Assembly (NCBI GenBank): GCA_021801945.1
Contig: JAKABE010000069.1
Span: forward strand, 1 to 11,395
Source of the DNA: Acidobacteriota bacterium
Lineage (GTDB): Bacteria; Acidobacteriota; Terriglobia; Terriglobales; Acidobacteriaceae
Reading direction: 5' to 3'
DNA: 11,395 nt
The notes beneath the pieces are model-generated. The model did no database searches, was not told where the DNA came from, and saw only the letters and a program-made list of their open reading frames with translations. Below are positions 8,114 through 11,395 of the stretch, one piece after another. The translations under genes were made by a program, and so were the position numbers. How positions within the stretch are numbered: position 1 is the first letter of the stretch; each line of letters opens with the position of its first letter.

Positions 8114-10126
8114 CTATCGCTTCTTGGCCGGCTTTGGAGCAGGCTTCTTTGCCGCTTTGCCGGAATGCTTTGACCGCGCCGTTTCTCTGGCGGATTTGGC
8201 CCCGACAGCGGGAGCCGGCTTTTGTCTTGAATTCACGGCTTTCGCTGCTTTTTTGGCAGCGGCCTTGACAGCTACCTTGACGGACTCTTTGCGCGGATGC
8301 TTGTCTTGCGGCTTGACAGGCAATGGCCTCTTCGCCGGAGTCGGACTCGCCTTACCTTTGGCAGGAGAGGAAATGGGCGCGGGCTTCTTCTTTGCGGCGG
8401 CAGGCGCCTTGGCCCTGGCTGGAGCCGAAACCTTGCCCACAGGCGCGGCTTGCATTGGGGCAGTCTTTCCAGCAGGGGCTGGCACCGGAGCGGGCTTCAA
8501 CCGGGCTGTCGGCTTGGGTTTCTCTGCCTTGGGCAAGACAGCCGGAACTCCGGCTGCTGTCGAAGCGGGAATCCGAGCCCTCCCTGCGGGTTTTTTTTCG
8601 GCGGCCGGAACCGGCTCATCTCCCACTTCCTCCAGTTCAAGCTCCTCGGATTGCGATTCCATACCCATCTCGGTATCCAAATCGTCCTTAGCAACGCCCT
8701 CACCCAAATCGATCTCGTCCTCATCGCCCCCTTCGGACTCCAGGTCGTCTTCCGCGAGCCCCTCTTCCTCCTCGTCAAACGATTCCTCTTTGAGCTTGGC
8801 CGCGACGCCGCGCTTGGCGCGGGGCCTACGTATCGTCGCTTGCGGCGGCGGGGCAGGAGGCGAAAAGGGCTCCAAATAGGCACGCATCTCTTCCGGCGTC
8901 GCCAGGTGACCATCGATCAACTCCAGGAAAATAGCCTGCACGATTTCGCTGTAGGCCGGCAGTTCCGGCGTAATGCGCATCTCATGCATTAAGGCATGCG
9001 GGATGCGCTGGCGCGCCTCAGGCCAAATCTCAAGAAAGAGGTTATAGCGTTCGAGAACAGCCTGGGCCTTGCTTGTAAATCCAAGCCAGAGAACAGCTTC
9101 CGGGTCATAGCTTGTGAAAAGCTTAAAGCTGGCAGAAGGGGTGGCATTTTGCTTGGCCAGCAAGACTTTCGCAAAGCCTGCAGCCACCGCATCCAGGCTC
9201 TCCCACTCCTCGACGAATCCTGGCCGAAGCATTAATTTCTTCAGCGCTTTCAGGTCTTTGGGAGCCACCTTGGCGGTTAGTAGCTGCATCTGTGCGGCCG
9301 ACATATCTGCATGAACGCCCTGCAGAAGCAGGCCATAGCCAATCTCGTGCAGAGCGCGCAACTTATCCTCGTCTGCCTTGGCACTGGTCCAGGCCGGAAA
9401 CAGCACTTTCATCCAGCCCTCGGCCTCCAGCGCGCGCAGCACTTTCAGGCCATCCTCCTCATGCCCGATCTGCTCCAGTTCCCGGCTGCGGGCATGGGAG
9501 GAAATCGACTCGATCACGCCCTCGTTCTTGGCATTTTCGTAACGGATCGCGGTTTTTGGATCGAATTCCCAGCCGAGTCGGGCACGGTAACGCGTCGCCC
9601 GGATCAGCAGCGAGGGATCCTCCAAAAACCCGTAATTGGAAACCAGACGTAAGGTGCGAGACTCAATATCGGCCGCCCCGTTCAGAGGATCCATAAGCAG
9701 TCCCAACGAACCCTCGTTCAGCGAGATCGCCATGGCATTCATGGTAAAGTCGCGGCAGCGCAGGTCCTCCTGAATCGAAGCGGGGTGAAATACGGACTTA
9801 CCAAGCTTGGGGTATTCCACCCGGTGGGTACTGACAACATCCACCCGTACAGTCCCCGGAAAACACAGATAGAGACTGCGCGAGGCCTCGTCTTCGCCCC
9901 AGACTTTTCCACCCAGTTTCTCTATTGATTTCTTTAGCTTAAGTGCGTTTCCATGGACTGAGATTTCGAGGTCGCGAACGGCGTGGCCGCTGGTCAAGTC
10001 GCGGACCGCATCACCAGTGAGGAACAAGATCGTACCCGCGCTACGAGCGGCTTCGCGCAATTGGGACAGCGCGTTCCGCTGGTCGGCCGAAAGCCGGTTT
10101 TCCAGGAGATAAATGTAATCGGGCAT
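8114..10126 (-). CDS. Class II tRNA nucleotidyltransferase / poly(A) polymerase-like protein with long acidic-basic tail
   Basis: Likely adds CCA or part of it to tRNA 3' ends, or A residues to RNA. 670 residues. The head domain (about 30-165) carries L-T-G-D-A-V-R-D at 36-43, metal ligands D52 and E54 in RDLEI, D96 in VRVDVV, RDFTMNA at 125-131 and a DPLNGAADI neck at 146-154. Motif D is E169-D-P-S-L173-L-I-R176; in CCA enzymes residue 173 is normally arginine (EDxxR), which pairs with the incoming base. G39D and E54 (DxE for DxD) are further deviations. Helical neck and body run to about 420. Residues about 447-505 are strongly acidic and 508-670 are Lys/Ala/Pro-rich like histone H1, giving roughly 250 extra residues over the usual 400-450. 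ATG 10126 follows GGAGGCGG. Neither flanking gene is related. Confidence 0.85.
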   Translation of the reverse strand: MPDYIYLLENRLSADQRNALSQLREAARSAGTILFLTGDAVRDLTSGHAVRDLEISVHGNALKLKKSIEKLGGKVWGEDEASRSLYLCFPGTVRVDVVSTHRVEYPKLGKSVFHPASIQEDLRCRDFTMNAMAISLNEGSLGLLMDPLNGAADIESRTLRLVSNYGFLEDPSLLIRATRYRARLGWEFDPKTAIRYENAKNEGVIESISSHARSRELEQIGHEEDGLKVLRALEAEGWMKVLFPAWTSAKADEDKLRALHEIGYGLLLQGVHADMSAAQMQLLTAKVAPKDLKALKKLMLRPGFVEEWESLDAVAAGFAKVLLAKQNATPSASFKLFTSYDPEAVLWLGFTSKAQAVLERYNLFLEIWPEARQRIPHALMHEMRITPELPAYSEIVQAIFLELIDGHLATPEEMRAYLEPFSPPAPPPQATIRRPRAKRGVAAKLKEESFDEEEEGLAEDDLESEGGDEDEIDLGEGVAKDDLDTEMGMESQSEELELEEVGDEPVPAAEKKPAGRARIPASTAAGVPAVLPKAEKPKPTARLKPAPVPAPAGKTAPMQAAPVGKVSAPARAKAPAAAKKKPAPISSPAKGKASPTPAKRPLPVKPQDKHPRKESVKVAVKAAAKKAAKAVNSRQKPAPAVGAKSARETARSKHSGKAAKKPAPKPAKKR

Positions 10127-10235
10127 CCGCCTCCGTGCTCCCGCAGTCTAATGCCGCCGCCAAGTACCTGATTGTGTTACCTTTAAGCGGGGAGCGGCAA
10201 AACCAGCAAACCAGTACATTAACACAACTCAGGCG

Positions 10236-10273
10236 CGTTTGCTAGAGCTGTCCCATAATATAGTGAGCAAACG
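10236..10273. repeat. 8-bp perfect inverted repeat flanking an AT-rich core
   Basis: CGTTTGCT (10236-10243) and AGCAAACG (10266-10273) are exact reverse complements separated by 22 nt. One G-U and one C-G pair could extend the stem outward. The spacer contains the AT-rich word ATAATATAG, resembling a -10 box. It lies about 110 bp upstream of the nucleotidyltransferase start and 325 bp upstream of the acetate kinase start. It could be an operator for a dimeric regulator or a hairpin; the sequence alone does not decide. Confidence 0.5.
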
Positions 10274-10380
10274 TGAGCCTCGCGAGCGCAGGATTTGGCG
10301 GCCGACGGAAAACCGAAGTTGGTCACCGCTCTTGAGCAGGTCTGCCAGGGAGCGAGGGAAAGACCGTTGTGCACCCCGCC

Positions 10381-10396
10381 TGTGACAACAGTCACG
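10381..10396. promoter_or_regulatory. CRP/FNR-family-like operator (TGTGA-N6-TCAC)
   Basis: The 16-mer TGTGACAACAGTCACG matches the CRP consensus TGTGA-N6-TCACA at nine of ten defined positions. It is also a perfect GTGAC-AACA-GTCAC inverted repeat. Its centre, 10388.5, is about 71.5 bp upstream of the start site expected from the candidate promoter at 10425-10453, a spacing used by CRP class I activators. The site is 200 bp upstream of the acetate kinase start. The regulator is not encoded in the window, so this is a prediction from pattern only. Confidence 0.35.
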
Positions 10397-10424
10397 ATGG
10401 CTGCGTGGCACGGCTGCTAAGCTC

Positions 10425-10453
10425 TTGAATGGCAAGCTGATGTCACTTTGTAT
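10425..10453 (+). promoter_or_regulatory. Weak sigma-70-like promoter candidate for the acetate kinase gene
   Basis: TTGAAT (10425-10430) matches four of six -35 positions. After exactly 17 nt, TTGTAT (10448-10453) matches three of six -10 positions. Transcription would begin near 10460 and leave a leader of about 140 nt. The -10 match is poor, so the site would need an activator such as the one suggested by the palindrome at 10381-10396. Chance occurrence is quite possible. Confidence 0.2.
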
Positions 10454-10597
10454 CGGCCTCGATCAAAGACGCCAGGAGCAGAACGCGCCCGAAAGTGGCA
10501 AGTATAGGCTTGGCTGCTTGTTCGAAATCTCGGCCGGTGGATGAGCAATCGGCCGCGCCTCTGGTTCCTTTGGATCCGACTTTGGAAAGGCTCTTTT

Positions 10598-11395
10598 ATG
10601 CCGTTTCTGCCCGTATTGGTCTTGAATAGCGGCTCCTCGTCCATCAAGTTCTCCGTGTATGAAGCCAGCAACGGTGTGCGAGCAAGGCTCTTTGAGGGCG
10701 CGGTGGACGGAATCGGCACCGAGCTGGGCGAGTTCTGGATCAAGGATGCGGAGGGGAAAAAGCTGGTGGATGACCGCCCCGCGCTGCCCAACCGCGCAGT
10801 GGCGTTCAAGCTGGTGGCTGACGCGCTCCACTCGGGACAACTCCCTGCCCCGGCGGCCATCGGGCACCGCACCGTCTGCGGCGGGCCCACGGTAAGGGAA
10901 AACCAGCGCATCACGCCCGCGCTGATCGACGAGATCGAGAGTTACGCAGCCCTGGCCCCGCTGCACACGCCCATCGCCGTCTACATCATGCGCGAGGCGC
11001 TCAAGCTCTTTCCGGGGATTCCCAACTTCGCCATCCTCGACACCTACTTCCACCGCACCATGCCCGAGGTAGCGACGGCGATGCCGATCCCGGAGGAGTA
11101 TGCCGCCATGGGCGTGCGCCGTTACGGCTATCACGGCATCTCCTATGAATCGATCATTTATCAGCTACAACCCGACGTTCCGGAACGCCTCATCGTGGCG
11201 CACCTGGGCAACGGCGCATCGATCTCGGCGATCCGCAATGGCCGGTGCCTCGATACGTCGATGGGCCTGACGCCCACCGGCGGCATCATCAGCGGCTCGC
11301 GTACCGGCGACATCGATCCCGGCGTTCTCATCTTCATCCTCAAGAAGATCGCCGAAACCACCCCTGGCGCCGCCGAGGCCGCGGAGAAACTCGAC
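10598..11395 (+). CDS. ackA: Acetate/propionate-family kinase (3' part outside window)
   Basis: Converts acyl phosphate and ADP to acid and ATP (or the reverse), with phosphotransacetylase in overflow metabolism or acetate use. 266 codons are open to the right edge; the family usually has about 400, so the C-terminal third is missing. Residues equivalent to the active site of characterised acetate kinases are present: N10 in LNSGSSSIKFSVYE, R91 in GHR, H123 in APLHTP, D148 in ILDTYFH, H179 in RRYGYHG and R235 in GSRTGDIDPG. HLGNGASIS at 202-210 is the nucleotide-phosphate loop. Departures from the common form are TVCGG for VVHGG (C94) and HGISY for HGTSH, so it belongs to a divergent branch. 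ATG 10598 has GGAAAGG 7 nt upstream. Upstream lies a long leader with a CRP-like palindrome. Substrate preference (acetate, propionate) cannot be read from the sequence. Confidence 0.9.
   Translation, partial: MPFLPVLVLNSGSSSIKFSVYEASNGVRARLFEGAVDGIGTELGEFWIKDAEGKKLVDDRPALPNRAVAFKLVADALHSGQLPAPAAIGHRTVCGGPTVRENQRITPALIDEIESYAALAPLHTPIAVYIMREALKLFPGIPNFAILDTYFHRTMPEVATAMPIPEEYAAMGVRRYGYHGISYESIIYQLQPDVPERLIVAHLGNGASISAIRNGRCLDTSMGLTPTGGIISGSRTGDIDPGVLIFILKKIAETTPGAAEAAEKLD

Larger units (their letters stand above)
10127..10597. other. Non-coding divergent region between nucleotidyltransferase and acetate kinase genes
   Basis: 471 bp lie between the two divergent starts, so it should hold promoters for both genes. 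Short frames here look unlike protein. It contains the inverted repeat at 10236-10273, a CRP-like palindrome at 10381-10396 and a possible promoter at 10425-10453. Two copies of the palindrome CGGCCG (10531-10536 and 10550-10555) could form a stem in the leader. Also, CCTTT (10567-10571) can pair with AAAGG of the acetate kinase ribosome site (10586-10590), but only over 5 bp. No tRNA, known riboswitch or clear small RNA gene was recognised. Confidence 0.5.

Noticed and set aside
8100..8879. Plus-strand frame rich in Ala/Gly/Leu/Ser opposite the nucleotidyltransferase tail
   Set aside because: It mirrors the low-complexity Lys/Ala/Pro and Glu/Asp codons of the tail; no start context or domain supports it.
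10229..10435. 68-codon minus-strand frame in the divergent region upstream of acetate kinase
   Set aside because: It overlaps the regulatory-looking repeats, has no Shine-Dalgarno sequence and a composition unlike its neighbours.

Overview
The window reads as ordinary chromosomal DNA of a free-living, probably rod-shaped bacterium. It has moderately high G+C, tightly packed genes and few mobile-element signs. The mreB-mreC-mreD-mrdA-rodA order, the long proline/alanine-rich tails on several proteins and the style of the intergenic repeats fit Acidobacteriota (Terriglobia-like). That assignment is inference, because no rRNA or other marker gene is present.

Layout. Positions 1-6040, minus strand, hold a complete cell-elongation (Rod complex) operon read right to left: mreB, mreC, mreD, mrdA (PBP2), then rodA, whose 3' end lies beyond the left edge. 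MreB filaments organise the complex, MreC and MreD link it through the membrane, RodA polymerises glycan strands and PBP2 cross-links them. Two non-coding interruptions sit inside this operon. One is a 104-bp mreB-mreC spacer with short inverted and heptameric repeats. The other is a 98-bp mreD-mrdA spacer with a terminator-like hairpin.

Divergent from mreB, on the plus strand (6241-7731), is a complete NAD(P)-dependent aldehyde dehydrogenase. A 382-bp region without a credible gene (7732-8113) separates it from a convergent minus-strand gene (8114-10126). That gene encodes a class II tRNA nucleotidyltransferase/poly(A) polymerase-like enzyme with several altered motif residues and a roughly 250-residue acidic-then-basic low-complexity tail. 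After 471 bp of non-coding DNA with an inverted repeat and a CRP-like palindrome, an acetate/propionate kinase gene starts at 10598 on the plus strand and runs off the right edge.

No new multi-gene system is visible. The points most worth a second look are the nucleotidyltransferase (altered base-selection motif plus histone-H1-like tail), the repeat-bearing mreB-mreC spacer that leaves mreC without a Shine-Dalgarno sequence, and the putative CRP/FNR-type operator upstream of the acetate kinase gene.
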